A stretch of 64,000 nt of DNA from Anthopleura xanthogrammica (Eukaryota > Cnidaria > Anthozoa > Actiniaria > Actiniidae). The first letter of the stretch is position 1. Every line of letters starts with the position of its first letter. Below the pieces are notes generated by a model. The model was not told where the DNA came from, made no database searches, and was given only the letters and a program-made list of their open reading frames with translations. The stretch spans positions 10,309,388-10,373,387 of the forward strand of contig OZ025219.1 in the NCBI GenBank assembly GCA_964019055.1. Direction: 5' to 3'. Below are positions 1 to 11,605 of the stretch, in pieces. Made by a program: the position numbers and the translations under genes.

Positions 1-126
1 TGAAAACATACTGCGCATGATCAGGAATTTATCAACGAAAATAAATTAGAATAATACATCTATTCAGTATCCGTAAAGAATTAGATTGTTGATGTATTAT
101 TGTTTATTTCCCTCATTTTAGTTCAG

Positions 127-3100
127 GCATGGCTACAACAGCATCCTTGACATGTTTGCTAAGTACGACACGCAAAACACTGGAATGGTAAGAAACCTAA
201 TGAAGTCATTCCAAATATAGTATGCTTACCTCATATCATATTCTTGCTTATATTAAATATGGGCGGGAATTCGAAAGTTGCGCGCGTGCGCCAAAACCTT
301 ATATTGATACTTTGCGAGAATGTACTGCGCATGCTTGGGATATTGGCTAGCATAGCGCAATTGTTTAGTAGGTTAAATGTTAACTTTGGTGTTGTGTTTT
401 ATTTTTTAAGGTCGGCAGAGGAGAATTTCGTCGCGTGTTGTCGATGTGTCGTTTGAATCTTGGGCCAGTAGAAGTAGAACACTTTCTGTCAAGGTACTAA
501 AGCGAGTCGGAAACGTTCAGATTGTCTCTCTCTGTGATTAGCTGGGCGGGGTTTCCAGCGGTCGCTCGCCTCGCCAGTGCGACCCGTGTTCAATTCGGAC
601 TCGGTGTCGTATGTGAGTAGAGTTGAGTGTTGGTTCTTTCCTGTGCTTCAAGGGTTTTTCTCAGGGTTCTCTGGTCTTCCTCCCTCCATATAAAATAACT
701 TAAAATTCTAATTTCCAGTTGGAATGTAGTGGAATTGTTAAATTCACATTATTATTTCCTTTCCTTGATTTGTTCACAGCGGTGAAAATGTCGCCCATAA
801 TTACCCCACCCCTCCCCCATATCGTCAAACAATAATATCAATAATATTAATCAATATTATACCAATTCATTTCTTTACTGAAGGTTTGGTGTCCGTGATC
901 AACAGATGGTTCCTTATCGTGAAATACTGCAAGCTTTTGAGGACCGAACAGAAAAAGGGCTCCTTCAGAAAATACTCGACGACTCAAGACACAGGTCAGT
1001 ATCGACCAAATCGGGTAATAGACCATTTCACGGTTGTCGTCGCTCAACCTCAGCCTCGACAGTGTGTAATATATTCTTTAAAATTTGACTACAGCTCACG
1101 GTAATTTTAGGAGTGTACACATTATCAAACAATAAACCATTTTCAAGATGCACGAGCGCTTTCAAAAATATCTATTGAATCACTTAAAACTTCCACGGGC
1201 TTTAGTCAAATTCTAAAGAATAAATTACACGTTATCGAGGCTGAGGTTGAGCGACGACAACCGTGAAATGGTCTATTGCGAGGAAATACGAGCAACGAGA
1301 GGGGGCATGTCTCTATGTTGTTAGATCGGAGCAATGATGCACACTATCGAAAACGTTTTCAGAAATGATATAGAAGAAGGTGCATTATGGTCTATCTTGG
1401 GTACGAACATCTTTTGTTTATCATAACTTATATTGTGTTGTTAGTATCCAAGCTAGACCACAATGCATCATGGTTATTAAGCTCAGAGAAGGCCTATAGA
1501 GCCTATAGGTGGCTCCAGCTTACTGTTGATATGACTTTCTTGTTTTAGATTCAACAGAAGTAGAGAGTCTGACATTGGTAACACGACCGCTATAGATGCT
1601 GAAGCAAAGCTACTTGACATTCTTCACGCGGACTTCCTTGCGTTACTCGCAGCGTTCAAGTAAGCTATCTATTTGGTCACGCAATAGTCACATAAAGTAC
1701 AAAGACAGTTAAAAAAACTGGGGGAAATGGAAAAAAACTGTTCGCTTTTTGCAGAGCCAACTTTAATGAGAATGGCAAAAAAATCCAACCCACCTCAATT
1801 TCTCAACCCCCTTTGATAAATAGTTTTTAAGAATTCTCTTAACTTCTTGTTTCTATTTTTTACCCAGGCAACTTGACCGTGAGGACCTAGGACTAATAAA
1901 AAAATACCAGTTCCAGGAGATGCTTGACGCGCGCTTTGGCGTCAAACTGACGAAAGACCAGATAAGCGAGATGCTTAAGAAGATCGGGGCAGAAACAGCT
2001 GAAGGGCTGGTATTGTATGGACGATTCCTGGAGGAGTTCAGCGCTCAAAGGTATTCTTTACGTCATCGCGGCCATGTTGGTGTTTTTTAACAAAAGATTC
2101 TCATTAGGATCCATTGCTAATACCACCAACATGGCCGCCATGTCTTTGTCATGTGACTCTATTGGAACTGATTGCAAACCATCATTATATAGGACTTGCT
2201 CTGTATACAAAATGTTGAGGCAGATATTTAACACGTTGCCAGATCTCTAGTGTTTTAGCTTCTGTCAGTCACATTTACATCAATTATAGTTTTACGTTCC
2301 TATCTGAAGTGGGAACTCCTCCTCCCCCTCCTCCCTTCTCTCCCTTTCGTCCTTTAAATCCAAACAGCGCAGAAACTCATATTGGTGTGAACTCTCTGTG
2401 CACAACTGCAACGCAGTGAAGAGGTAAACATACGCCGGTGCGATTTCAATGTGTGCAGCATTGCGCACAAGATTTCCACCAGATATCCTCGCCTTAGTTC
2501 AATCTTACCTTAAAAAAAGTGTGGCTTTAACTGCGCATGCATTGTTAATAGAGTTTATTTTGATTGCAAAAATGCGAGGATTTTCTTATAGTATATTGTG
2601 TCTAACTACCTAGGGACCATATGCATGCAGAAATAGTAGATCGTCCAGCAACAACTAATTCCATGCGACCTTCAACCTGCCCTACCCGACCCCTGTCAGT
2701 CCAGAGTGTGAGATCCCATGTAGGGGTGGACAGGAGTACTTCTTTTGCTGACATAAAGAAAACTACACCAGCAGCACGTGACGTTGACCAGGTGAATGTA
2801 AGATTAGTCTATCACATGGCGTTCACGTGATTATCACGTGGCTCAGTGGCAATAATTCTCCCTGCAGTTTCAAATTCCTTGTTGTTCAGGATTAGCCTTG
2901 TCTTTTTGTAGAATATTCACATGTTCCAGTGAAGGTCCATGGAATTTCAAAGTGTTTGTATTGTTGAAGTTGTGCATTCTTTCCTTTACCGTTGTGAATG
3001 GTGTTTGTGAATATTCTGACGATCAAATGAGGCTAACCCTCAAAGTTTGTATATATTTAGTCAAAATATCTTTATTTTCCATCGAAATAACCAATCATTT

Positions 3101-6100
3101 TATCTTTCGCCTTTTGTAGTTGATGGCCGAGATGGGACATCTACTGACGGACAAATTCCAAGTGATCAACAAGGTTAGTCTCATTGTTCTGTGGGCTTCC
3201 TGTGTTGTAGGTAACATGATTAGTGGAATTCCTATGTTGTAGCTAACATAATCAGTGGGCTTCCTGTGTTGTAGTTAACATGATCAGTGGGATTCCTGTG
3301 TTGTAGTTGACATGGTCAGTGGGGTTCCTGTGTTGTAGTTAACATGATCAGTGGGTTTCCTGTGCTGTAGTTGACATGATCAGTGGGATTCCTGTGTTGT
3401 GGCGGGCTTCCTTTTGGTGTCGATCCCAGAGCCCTGTCATTCTTACTGCGCATGCTCGCCTGGACGAAATAGCAATTTGTGGAGCATGCGCAGTTAGAAT
3501 GACAAGGCCTTTGAGTCGAGAGTGATATCAACACTTGTTCTCTTGATCTAGTGCAGTTATATTATATTTGATCTAGTGCAGTTATATTATATTTGATCTA
3601 GTGCAGTTATATTATATTTGGTCTTTACATTTCTAGACGTTTATCGGAATCGACAAGGCTTCTAGGAACTGTGGGAATTTGACGAGGGAAACATTCCGAA
3701 AACTCTTTGAAAGGTAACAGTTTTTCCACTAATTGCGACTAATTACATCTTAAGTTTACTACCCAAAATTCATTTCCAAATTCAGCTTCTACAATTCAAA
3801 GTCTGGCGCCTGCAATTCCCCTGGAGTGGGTAAACCTAGAATAGGACCAAAGTCTATAAAGAAACCCAGTGAAACCAATTAATGCATGAGTCACCATAGT
3901 CAGGAACGGACGGGTTGAGAATCTTAGAAATGTGGAACGAAAGAGAGACCTAGCACTACTATCAGTGATGGAATTGGGCTACCTGTGCTCTGCATAACAA
4001 AAATATTAGTAACAAAATCAGTTAATTGGGCTACCTGTGTTCTATATAACAACAATATTAGTGATCAAATCAGTTAATTGGGCTACCTGTGTTCTATATA
4101 ACAACAATATTAGTGATCAAATCAGTTAATTGGGCTACCTGTGTTCTATATAACAACAATATTAGTAACAAAATCAGTTAATTGGGCTACCTGTGTTCTA
4201 TATAACAACAATATTAGTAACAAAATCAGTTAATTGGGCTACCTGTGTTCTATATAACAACAATATTAGTAACAAAATCAGTTAATTGGGCTACCTGTGT
4301 TCTATATAACAACAATATTAGTAACAAAATCAGTTAATTGGGCTACCTGTGTTCTATATAACATAACAAATTCTCCGTGATGAAATCTTTAATTCGGCTA
4401 CCTTACCTGTATTAGAACTACATAACGTCCCGACAAGGCTGCTCGCCCAAAATTAATGTAACAAGCTCAAACAAATGCCGATTCTTGATTTCTTGCCAAA
4501 TGCTTTATCAAATATTGAAATTCTAGATCTACTAAAATTGATTCGAGGCGACCTTTGTACTGAATTTGATCAAACCAGTCCTGGTCTAAGTAGTATGTTC
4601 TCAGTGCGCGTCCTTGTTTATTTGATATCTCAAAGGAATGCTCTTAGCTTCGTAGGAGCTTTATACTGAATTGTCCTTAATGACCGAGTATATCTTTGCA
4701 AACAAAAAATGGATGGAAAAGCTTCCCAGTTCAATAAGTCAGTAACCGCTTCAACGATAGTCGCCATTATTTCGTTACTCGCTCTCTTGCTGTGTTGTGG
4801 TGAGTTTGTACGTATCGAGATGATTCTGAAGCAACAAAACACCAAACTACAACACTTGGAGAACAAGATGACCTTTCAAGCAGTCAATGTAGACAAGATG
4901 GCTGCAACTAAAGGAAAGGGTCTCGAACAACTCGCTTTGGAAGTTAATGAATGTTGTGGAAGGACAAAGAAACGCAGAAGTATCAACGGGGAAGATTCAC
5001 TAGTGCAGGGAGAAACCAACTACAAGAAGAGGGAGAAACTGACCAAGCTAATCGAGCAACAAGTGAGCAAAGCTATCTCTGCTAAGCACTTTATGGCTAT
5101 ACGAGGTAGAAGAGGCAGAAGAGGACCCAGAGGGTCACCAGGACCCATGGGTAAACCAGGTAAAAGAGGCAAGCAAGGAATACCTGGACTAAAAGGTGAT
5201 CCAGGACAAAATGGAGTTCCTGGTCTTCGAGGCATGCCGGGACCGAAAGGAGACCGCGGTCCATCGTTAGAACATCCATCAGTTGTCATCTCTCCGCCTC
5301 ATTTGATCGTCAATGAAAGCAAACCAGCCATTTTGCACTGTTCTGCAAGCGGTTATCCCCGACCTGAGATCGTGTGGAGTAAAGTGGATGGTTCATTAGC
5401 CCCTAACAGATCAATGGTTGATGATACTGGTAAACTGATGATAGAAGACGTCACATTTAATGACTCAGGGGTATATCAGTGTCAGGCTTCTAACATCCTC
5501 GGCAAAACACAGACAAAATCAAGACTCGAGGTGAACTACCGTCCAAGACTGACATTAAAGAACGGACCAATCTACGCTAAGATAGGAGACAATGTTACTC
5601 TTCCCATGTGTCACGTGACTGGCCATCCACAACCGGAAGTGGTGTGGCGAAAGTCGCATGGTCAATTACCCGATAAACGTACTCATATCGAACAGAATAT
5701 CTTAACTTTAGTTGGTTTACGAAAAGGAGATTCTGGAACGTATTTTTGTGGAGCTGAAAATCTCGTAGGTTCTGCACTTGCCTGGTGTGTGTTAGTCGTG
5801 GTACAGTTGCCCGTATTCATCGTTAGACCTCCGCCTGTAATGGACGTCACACTCAGCTCTACTATTATGCTCAATTGTTCAGCTCAAGGTGACCCTCCAC
5901 CATTAATCAGCTGGAGAAAAGAAAAACAGGATCTTCCAGTAGGACGATATGAAATCCGTCATGGCTCATTGATGATAAGAAATACCATCTTATCTGATTC
6001 AGGTGTGTACGTGTGTACCGCTACGAGTGCTGGAGTTGCTGATACAGAAACTAAAACACAAATAATCATTGTCTACAGAGATTGTACAGAGATTTACAAA

Positions 6101-9100
6101 TCAGGTGAAAGACGTAACGGTGTGTACACAATACAACCAGACAGTCAAGGACCATTTCAAGTCTACTGTGACATGACAACTGACGGAGGGGGATGGACAG
6201 TGTTCCAGAGAAGACAAGATGGATCTGTAGACTTTTATCGTGACTGGCAGCAATACAAAACCGGTTTTGGAAACCTGAATGGCGAGTTTTGGTTGGGTAA
6301 CGACTACATCCATCGATTGACTGCAAGAATACCCTCGACTCTTCGCGTGGAAGTAGAGGACTGGGGAGGAGTACGAAAGTATGCCAAATATGGTAGTTTT
6401 AGTGTTGGTGCTGAAGCAGACAAGTACAGACTCAAGGCTGCCTCGTATTCAGGTACTGCTGGGGACTCACTGGCACACCATAATAACAGGTTATTTTCTA
6501 CCAAAGATCAGGATAACGAGAAGAGTATCAGACATTGTGCGGTACAATATACGGGTGCTTGGTGGTATGGGGATTGTTTTGATTCCAATCTGAATGGAAA
6601 ATATTTGATAAACACCATTGACACGAAAGGGATTTGTTGGTATCACTTTAAAAATAGCTTTTATTCATTCAAGCGTTCAGAAATGAAAATACGACCCACG
6701 ACATTCTAATATTGTTTCAATGTTCCGCTAAGCGTCGTGATTCTCCTAATAATTCTCTCTTGTTCTACCAATCACCACGCGCGTTATAACTGCACGCAGG
6801 TAGCGCACGTGTTTTTTATTATTTCAATTAGCACAGTCCTCAACCAATCATAGCGCACGTAGCGAGGTGAATATATATAATAACAATACATCCAATAATC
6901 TTGATCCCAAATATATGACAGCTTTAGTGTAGAACCATGTTTGAATTTAATAAATTCATATTATTCTTTTGTCCATCTCGCCTTGTATGGTGTTGTTTGT
7001 ACATGGTGCATTGTGGTCTAGCATGGGTACAAACATCTTTTATCCATCTCGTTTTAAATGGTGTTGTTTGTACATGGTGCATTGTGGTCTAGGTTGGGTA
7101 TAAACATCTTTTGTCCATCTCGTTTTAAATGGTGTTGTTTGTACATGGTGTATTGTGGTCTAGCATGGGTACAAACATCTTTTGTCCTATGGACCCACGC
7201 CTGTCGTTAACCATTTCTTATTAATGCATGCATGGGGGTTTTTGATAACAGACACAGTCTGAGGTTGAGTTCCAGTGAAGTACATAATCTATGGAAGAAA
7301 CTACCAATAGAACGAGATGGAACACTGAATTTTATCGAGCTGGTCAAGACATGCTTCACTGCAGCGGGGAAAACACCACCAAGAGATCATGATGAACACC
7401 AAACTAAAGGTACGTTGTGATTGGACGGTAGTAGCTTGGCATAATCACGTGATGTTGGACGAAGAAACTTGTTATACCACAGGTAGCCCAGACTCAGTGT
7501 TTGCGAGTTCAGTGTTGGTCTGTTATGAGTATCATGTTTGTCTGTTTCGAATTCCAAGTTAAATAATTTTCTAGGGAATTACCATCTCCCCCAATCCATA
7601 CTCGTAATGCATGAACAAACATGGAACTCGCAAATCGCCTGGGCTACCTGTGGCCATAGATGAATGAAACAATGTTTGAGTTGACAAGTGAAAACTGCAT
7701 TGCGCATGCTCCACAATCACAAATCATCCTCAATAAACATACTCAAATCTAAAGTTTTTTTTTAATCTTCCTTGTGGCAGGTTTGTCACGAGCTCTTCAA
7801 AACTTCGCTCGCTCCCATGTCAAAAAAACTCTCGAGAACTTCCAAGAAGAGGAAGAGGAGAACCAATACAATGATATACCCTATGAGGCATGTATGACGT
7901 CATCAGAAGACAAGACTGAGGAGCCTCATGACAATAACGTCAAACCCAAGGAAGGAGAAAGACCCAGGTTTGATGTCATAATGTCACGCGTTAAAAATCA
8001 GGTATGGGTTTAACGTACTAGTCCGTAGTCTCTTTCGCAGTCGTCATTCTGGCCCAGAATTATCTGAGAACTATACTAAGGACGCAGCGGCTGCGAAGGA
8101 GACTAACTAGATCGATCTAACTCAAAAATGCTTAGGGAAAGCCTTTACTAGTTTCCAAGAAATTACTATTGAAGAGAGAAGTGAGGCACTACCATTTTTC
8201 CTGTTATCCCTGATCCCTAAAACCTGTGAAAGAGCCTTAGAAATAGCTGAGCAGCAGGATAATTTTGACCCGCAACACTTTGACAAAGTTAACCAATCAT
8301 ATTGTAGAATGAAAACAAAGCATCCAATTTAAACCAATCAGGAGCAAGCAGCGTGAATGTAACATTGTGATTGGCTTAGGTCAGTAGCCAAATGTATTCT
8401 GCTCTCTACTGCATGATTGGCTACGGTTTTTACTTTAACATTCTGATTGGTCTTTTTTTAAAAGTCGTAAACGTTACACTGTCCGCACTGTGAAAAGGTG
8501 TCGGTAGCAGAAAAAAAACAATTCTTTAAAATATACAGCTTCATTACATAACTTTTCGCAATATGACTCTAATACTCTTTTTCTTTGTTATTTTAATCAA
8601 GGTACGGGAGAGTTTCAACCAAATCAAAGATGGCTTCCTCGCTGCAAGAAACCAGGACCAAAACACCATTAACACAGATATATTTACGGTATTATTATCC
8701 CAACTGTCGCTTTTTTGACTCTCACATGGCTTCCAAACTGTGATTGGACGGTGTGCATTTTCTCACTTCCTGATTGGGCCACAGAGAAAACCATTTAGGT
8801 GTCATCAAACGTACATTTCCCGCCAAAAAATCTAAAAAAACCTAGTATGTTCTTGAATTCAAAATAAATAAGCATTTATTTTTAATTTATTTTTACAGCA
8901 AATTCTTCTTAAGCATTGCAACAGTTTAAGTGAGCTTGAATGTGAAGCACTGGCCCAGAGGTTTGACAGAGACAAAACAGGACGGTAAAGTTTTGAAACT
9001 TTTTTTTCATTTGTTTCAATTTTAACAACAAAATATCTAAAATTTTGCCTCCACAATTTTTAGTTTTGCAGTTGTGTAAGGAAAGGTAGAGTGGAGGCTG

Positions 9101-10058
9101 GCGAACTCTCCGTCCTAAAAAAAGGGGCGATCCATTATCTTGAAATACAGATCTTTATTTTATTGCTTGTTTTTAACTTTTGAAAGTAAGAGTCGAAAAT
9201 CTGAGAAATTATATTTTCCCGTCGGAATGAAATAAAAAAAAAAACCCGTTGCGGCTCAAGTAGTTCTCTCCATGCTTCAACTGATGGGATTCCTGTTGAT
9301 GTGACGTCAACTTTCCCGCCAAAACGCGCGCGCTCGTCTTCCCAGCTCCGAGACTCTATATACGCAAATGCAGTATTTTTTTTGAAAAACATTTTTGCTT
9401 CAGTGTCAGATACAAGGATTTTCTTAAAGTATTCCTACCCACAATGCCAGAGGGCACGGATCCTATCGCGTCTCCATGGCAACCAAATCATGGAAGAGCC
9501 AAGACCGTAAGTCTTATTGTTAGTTTACAGTATGACTGTTGTAATGTTATTATAATGATTTTACTGTATGGGTTATCAATAGCATCCAGAAACACGGCGA
9601 GTATCTTCCAATGAAGCACTTCATTCCATCATGAATCAAATAAGAAACAAGGTAAGAAGTCTTAAAACAATTCTTATGTGAAGCTTCGTATGAATACCTT
9701 GAGAATGTTATCGATACCCTGAAACAAGGCACGGCTAAACTCATAAATCCCCCCCCCCCCCCCCTCGTTTTTCATTCGATATTTAAAGTTTCTTTCTTGC
9801 ATGAAAGGCAGCTATTCACCATTCTTTTTGCACCGCACATTTCAGATGATTTTAGATTGGAAAGCGTTGCGTCGGTCCATGAAAAAGTCAGATAAGAATG
9901 GTGACGGAATGATTACTGTGTCAGACTTCAAAACCGTGATGAAAGCTTTCGGGTTTTCTCTGAAAGAAGAAGATTTCTATCACATTTTCTCTGCATTTGA
10001 TGTAAATATGGACGGTAGGATTTCCTACGTGGTGTTCATGAAGGAAACACTCGTGTAA
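127..10058 (+). CDS. EF-hand protein, EFCAB6/DJBP-like (5'-partial, 15 exons)
   Basis: C-terminal part (597 residues) of a multi-EF-hand protein; the start lies left of the window. Exons: 127-187, 411-493, 884-994, 1549-1659, 1868-2050, 2614-2791, 3120-3173, 3637-3713, 7252-7409, 7781-8001, 8602-8688, 8899-8984, 9404-9506, 9583-9651, 9846-10058 (TAA stop). All introns are GT/AG and all phases join. EF loops are visible: DKNGDGMITVSD in the last exon is canonical. DVNMDGRISYVV lacks the acidic twelfth residue. DTQNTG...GRGE and DRDKTGRVRYKD are split by introns. The phrase FEDRTEKGLLQKIL and the spacing of EF pairs resemble EFCAB6, a long, mostly degenerate EF-hand protein linked to cilia/sperm and DJ-1 in mammals. 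Calcium binding is likely only at some loops. Another multi-EF-hand family cannot be excluded. A complete intronless gene lies in the 3714-7251 intron. Confidence 0.8.
541..690 (+). repeat. SINE-like fragment in intron
   Basis: A tRNA-like B-box region (GTGTTCAATTCGGACTCGG) is followed by a body with TGTTGGTTCT and a CAGGGTTCTCTGGTCTTCC stretch. The same type of body occurs at about 27,098-27,150 and in its duplicate near 43,385. Judged to be a dispersed SINE family, diverged here. The boundaries are approximate. Confidence 0.45.
1016..1277. mobile_element. MITE with ~43-bp terminal inverted repeats
   Basis: The left arm (1016-1059, AATAGACCATTTCACGG...) is matched by its reverse complement at 1235-1277. 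The inner sequence is also partly self-complementary (TATTCTTTAAAATTTGAC against GTCAAATTCTAAAGAATA), so the whole unit can fold into one long hairpin. It lies in an intron of the EF-hand gene. Confidence 0.8.
1381..1471. repeat. Short inverted repeat
   Basis: TGCATTATGGTCTATCTTGG at the left is mirrored by CCAAGCTAGACCACAATGCA at the right. The same arm recurs in the tandem array at 6968-7190, so both probably derive from one small element family. Confidence 0.6.
3190..3402. repeat. Minisatellite, ~32-bp unit, about 7 copies
   Basis: Tandem copies of a unit containing TTCCTGTGTTGTAGTTAACA, lying in an intron. The copies differ by point changes. Confidence 0.8.
3432..3508. repeat. Hairpin element with GCGCATGC core
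   Basis: TGTCATTCTTACTGCGCATG (left arm) pairs with CATGCGCAGTTAGAATGACA (right arm) across a ~25-nt loop. It is probably a small MITE relic. Confidence 0.65.
3541..3625. repeat. Minisatellite, ~26-bp unit, 3 copies
   Basis: Three near-identical copies of a unit containing GATCTAGTGCAGTTATATTA, immediately upstream of the acceptor of the 3637-3713 exon. Confidence 0.8.
3968..4400. repeat. Minisatellite, 52-bp unit, about 8 copies
   Basis: Units begin near 4022, 4074, 4126, 4178, 4230, 4282 and 4334 (exact 52-bp period), with a diverged copy at about 3973. The unit contains GGGCTACCTGTG, which is also the terminal motif of the MITE at 7477-7653. The array lies upstream of the intronless ficolin-like gene. 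Confidence 0.85.
4709..6709 (+). CDS. Ficolin-like type II membrane protein: collagen, three Ig, fibrinogen domain
   Basis: A single-exon gene of 666 residues with a good start context (AAAAAATGG). Residues ~14-32 form a membrane anchor with a short cytosolic tail. A coiled-coil-like stretch follows, then a basic RTKKRR site at 85-90 that resembles a furin site. Eighteen uninterrupted Gly-X-Y triplets run from 133 to 186. The Ig domains have Cys pairs 211/258, 301/347 and 390/436 and Trp at 223, 313 and 402. The fibrinogen-related domain runs from ~458 to 666, with GGGWTVFQRR, the acidic KDQDN calcium-site region and WWYGDC..SNLNGKY. Collagen-Ig-fibrinogen order matches the cnidarian ficolin-like (CniFL) family, thought to bind microbial glycans. 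The collagen stem suggests a trimer. The gene lies wholly inside an intron of the EF-hand gene on the same strand and has no introns of its own. Confidence 0.92.
   Translation: MDGKASQFNKSVTASTIVAIISLLALLLCCGEFVRIEMILKQQNTKLQHLENKMTFQAVNVDKMAATKGKGLEQLALEVNECCGRTKKRRSINGEDSLVQGETNYKKREKLTKLIEQQVSKAISAKHFMAIRGRRGRRGPRGSPGPMGKPGKRGKQGIPGLKGDPGQNGVPGLRGMPGPKGDRGPSLEHPSVVISPPHLIVNESKPAILHCSASGYPRPEIVWSKVDGSLAPNRSMVDDTGKLMIEDVTFNDSGVYQCQASNILGKTQTKSRLEVNYRPRLTLKNGPIYAKIGDNVTLPMCHVTGHPQPEVVWRKSHGQLPDKRTHIEQNILTLVGLRKGDSGTYFCGAENLVGSALAWCVLVVVQLPVFIVRPPPVMDVTLSSTIMLNCSAQGDPPPLISWRKEKQDLPVGRYEIRHGSLMIRNTILSDSGVYVCTATSAGVADTETKTQIIIVYRDCTEIYKSGERRNGVYTIQPDSQGPFQVYCDMTTDGGGWTVFQRRQDGSVDFYRDWQQYKTGFGNLNGEFWLGNDYIHRLTARIPSTLRVEVEDWGGVRKYAKYGSFSVGAEADKYRLKAASYSGTAGDSLAHHNNRLFSTKDQDNEKSIRHCAVQYTGAWWYGDCFDSNLNGKYLINTIDTKGICWYHFKNSFYSFKRSEMKIRPTTF
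6949..6954 (+). promoter_or_regulatory. Polyadenylation signal AATAAA
   Basis: AATAAA lies 240 bp after the stop codon of the ficolin-like gene and before the next host-gene exon. It is a plausible 3' end for the nested gene. Confidence 0.4.
6968..7190. repeat. Minisatellite, ~71-bp unit, 3 copies
   Basis: Three copies of a unit containing GCATTGTGGTCTAGCATGGG and ACAAACATCTTTTGTCCATC, just upstream of the 7252-7409 exon. Confidence 0.8.
7477..7653. mobile_element. MITE with CCACAGGTAGCCC termini
   Basis: CCACAGGTAGCCCAGAC at the left is mirrored by GGGCTACCTGTGG at the right. Inner arms (TTTGCGAGTTC / GAACTCGCAAA) extend the hairpin. It lies in an EF-hand gene intron. Confidence 0.75.
8027..8104. 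mobile_element. Small MITE, AGTCTC..TTCGCAG termini
   Basis: AGTCTCTTTCGCAG at 8027-8040 is mirrored by CTGCGAAGGAGACT at 8091-8104. The element is 78 bp long. Confidence 0.7.
8288..8452. repeat. Diverged inverted repeat rich in ATTGG/CCAAT
   Basis: TTAACCAATCATATTGTAGAATG at the left is loosely mirrored by CATTCTGATTGGT at the right, with several ATTGG boxes between. It is likely an old MITE and not a promoter, since it is intronic. Confidence 0.4.
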
Positions 10059-10904
10059 TCATAAGGGGAGGTGGGTACATGTGAATGGGTAGAATCTATT
10101 ACACTACATGTATATGAAGGACACCCTCATGTGAGGTGTGGGGTTACATATGAATGGTGTAATTCCTTTGCGCCGTTCCATAAAGCAATAACTGAACTTA
10201 AGTCACAAATGAATCACTGTCTCAACCTATTTTATTTGAAAACTCATTTTTACAACACGTTTGTAGTAATTAAATGGTATCATTCTGATGGCTACAAGAT
10301 CAGCTAGCTAAATTCCTAATCAAGCGTGCTTTATAGCATGGCTTCTACTAAATAATAAAGTGGTTCTCGCATGAGTGGGAAACGATACGGTAACCGTACT
10401 GTAGCCGTATATCCTATCTTACCGTGACCGTAACTACGCGTTGTGATTGGATGAATGACTGGAAGACAATTGAAAGTCAAGCCGTGCTGTAAGTCAGTAC
10501 TGTACGTTTATCACTCATACGAAGGCTGCTCTAAGAAAGTATTGATAAGTCATTATTTACATCTAAATAAAAGCTGTATATTACAACAGCCACTGTGTTA
10601 TGTTATCAAGCGAGCTGGAAGCTACTTATCAATCACGTTAGTCACTAAAAACCTGAGACCGCTGAGGATCATGGGAAACATTTCTTATCTAACAAGTAAA
10701 ACTTTTTGATGCAAAGTGCAGCTTGAGGATGCTCATAGGAATTGAAACTGTAGTCTACTCATAATCCTTGCCAGTCTCCGCTTTGTAGCTTTTCAGGTGA
10801 CTAGTTATTGAAATGAGTATATGTTCTAATCTATAGATTTCCTAACAATTCAGTGATTAAAAAATAACTGATCAATCATTATAATCTTTTGTCAAACGAC
10901 TATA

Positions 10905-11240
10905 ATATCTTAAATACCGTAGATGCAGTGAAACAGATACGTTTCATGCACTTATCATAATAGCAAACCTAGTTAGCACTCGTCATACATAAACTAAGGA
11001 ATGCGTCCATTTCCTAGGGACTATAATTTCTACAATATCCTAGATACAGTAAAACAGATACGTTTCATGCACTAATCATAATAACAAACCTAGTTAGCAC
11101 CCGTCATATACATAAACTAAGGAATGCGTCCATTTCCTAGGGACTATAATATCTACAATATCATAGATACAGTGAAACAGATACGTTTCATGTACTAACC
11201 ATGATAACAAACCTAGTTAGAACCCGTCATATACATAAAC
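10905..11240. repeat. Tandem repeat, ~122-bp unit, 3 copies
   Basis: Copies are aligned on ACGTTTCATGCA (about 10,939; 11,061; 11,184) and on ACAAACCTAGTTAGCAC. A truncated further copy sits at 21,890-21,960, joined to the satellite made from the EF-hand gene tail. Confidence 0.85.
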
Positions 11241-11605
11241 TAAGGAGTGCGTCAATCACTAAAATCATGCCTGAAGGGCATATACTACATATGACTCAAA
11301 TACAAATCGAAATTTTAAAAGAATTAGCAAATGGCAACTAAAACTAAGATTTAAGATTCAAATGCTTTACAGTGCTTCTCAATTCACGCGCAGAATTGTC
11401 GTCCCGACGAAGTAGGTGTTGGTGGACGTCAATCAAGGTGTTACCATGACATTCCATGGGCACGTGCCCTTGAAAACTTTGTTTTCCGGCAATGTCATGG
11501 AAACAGTTTGATTGACGGAACATTGTACACCGGATTCCTCGCGTTCTATTAATAAGCATTGTAGCTGTAATCAAATGTGAGCAAAACTGTCAGAGTTCAT
11601 CAGTC

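Noticed and set aside
4166..4400. Tandem array upstream of the ficolin-like gene as a promoter or enhancer
   Set aside because: Nothing beyond position supports a regulatory role; the unit shares its core with a MITE terminus.
5020..5289. Proline-rich minus-strand frames opposite the ficolin-like gene
   Set aside because: Mirror images of the collagen-coding Gly-X-Y triplets.
11344..11574. 76-residue minus-strand frame downstream of the NLR
   Set aside because: Considered as an extra 3' exon, but the NLR frame ends in a normal stop at 12,394 and there is no LRR pattern here.
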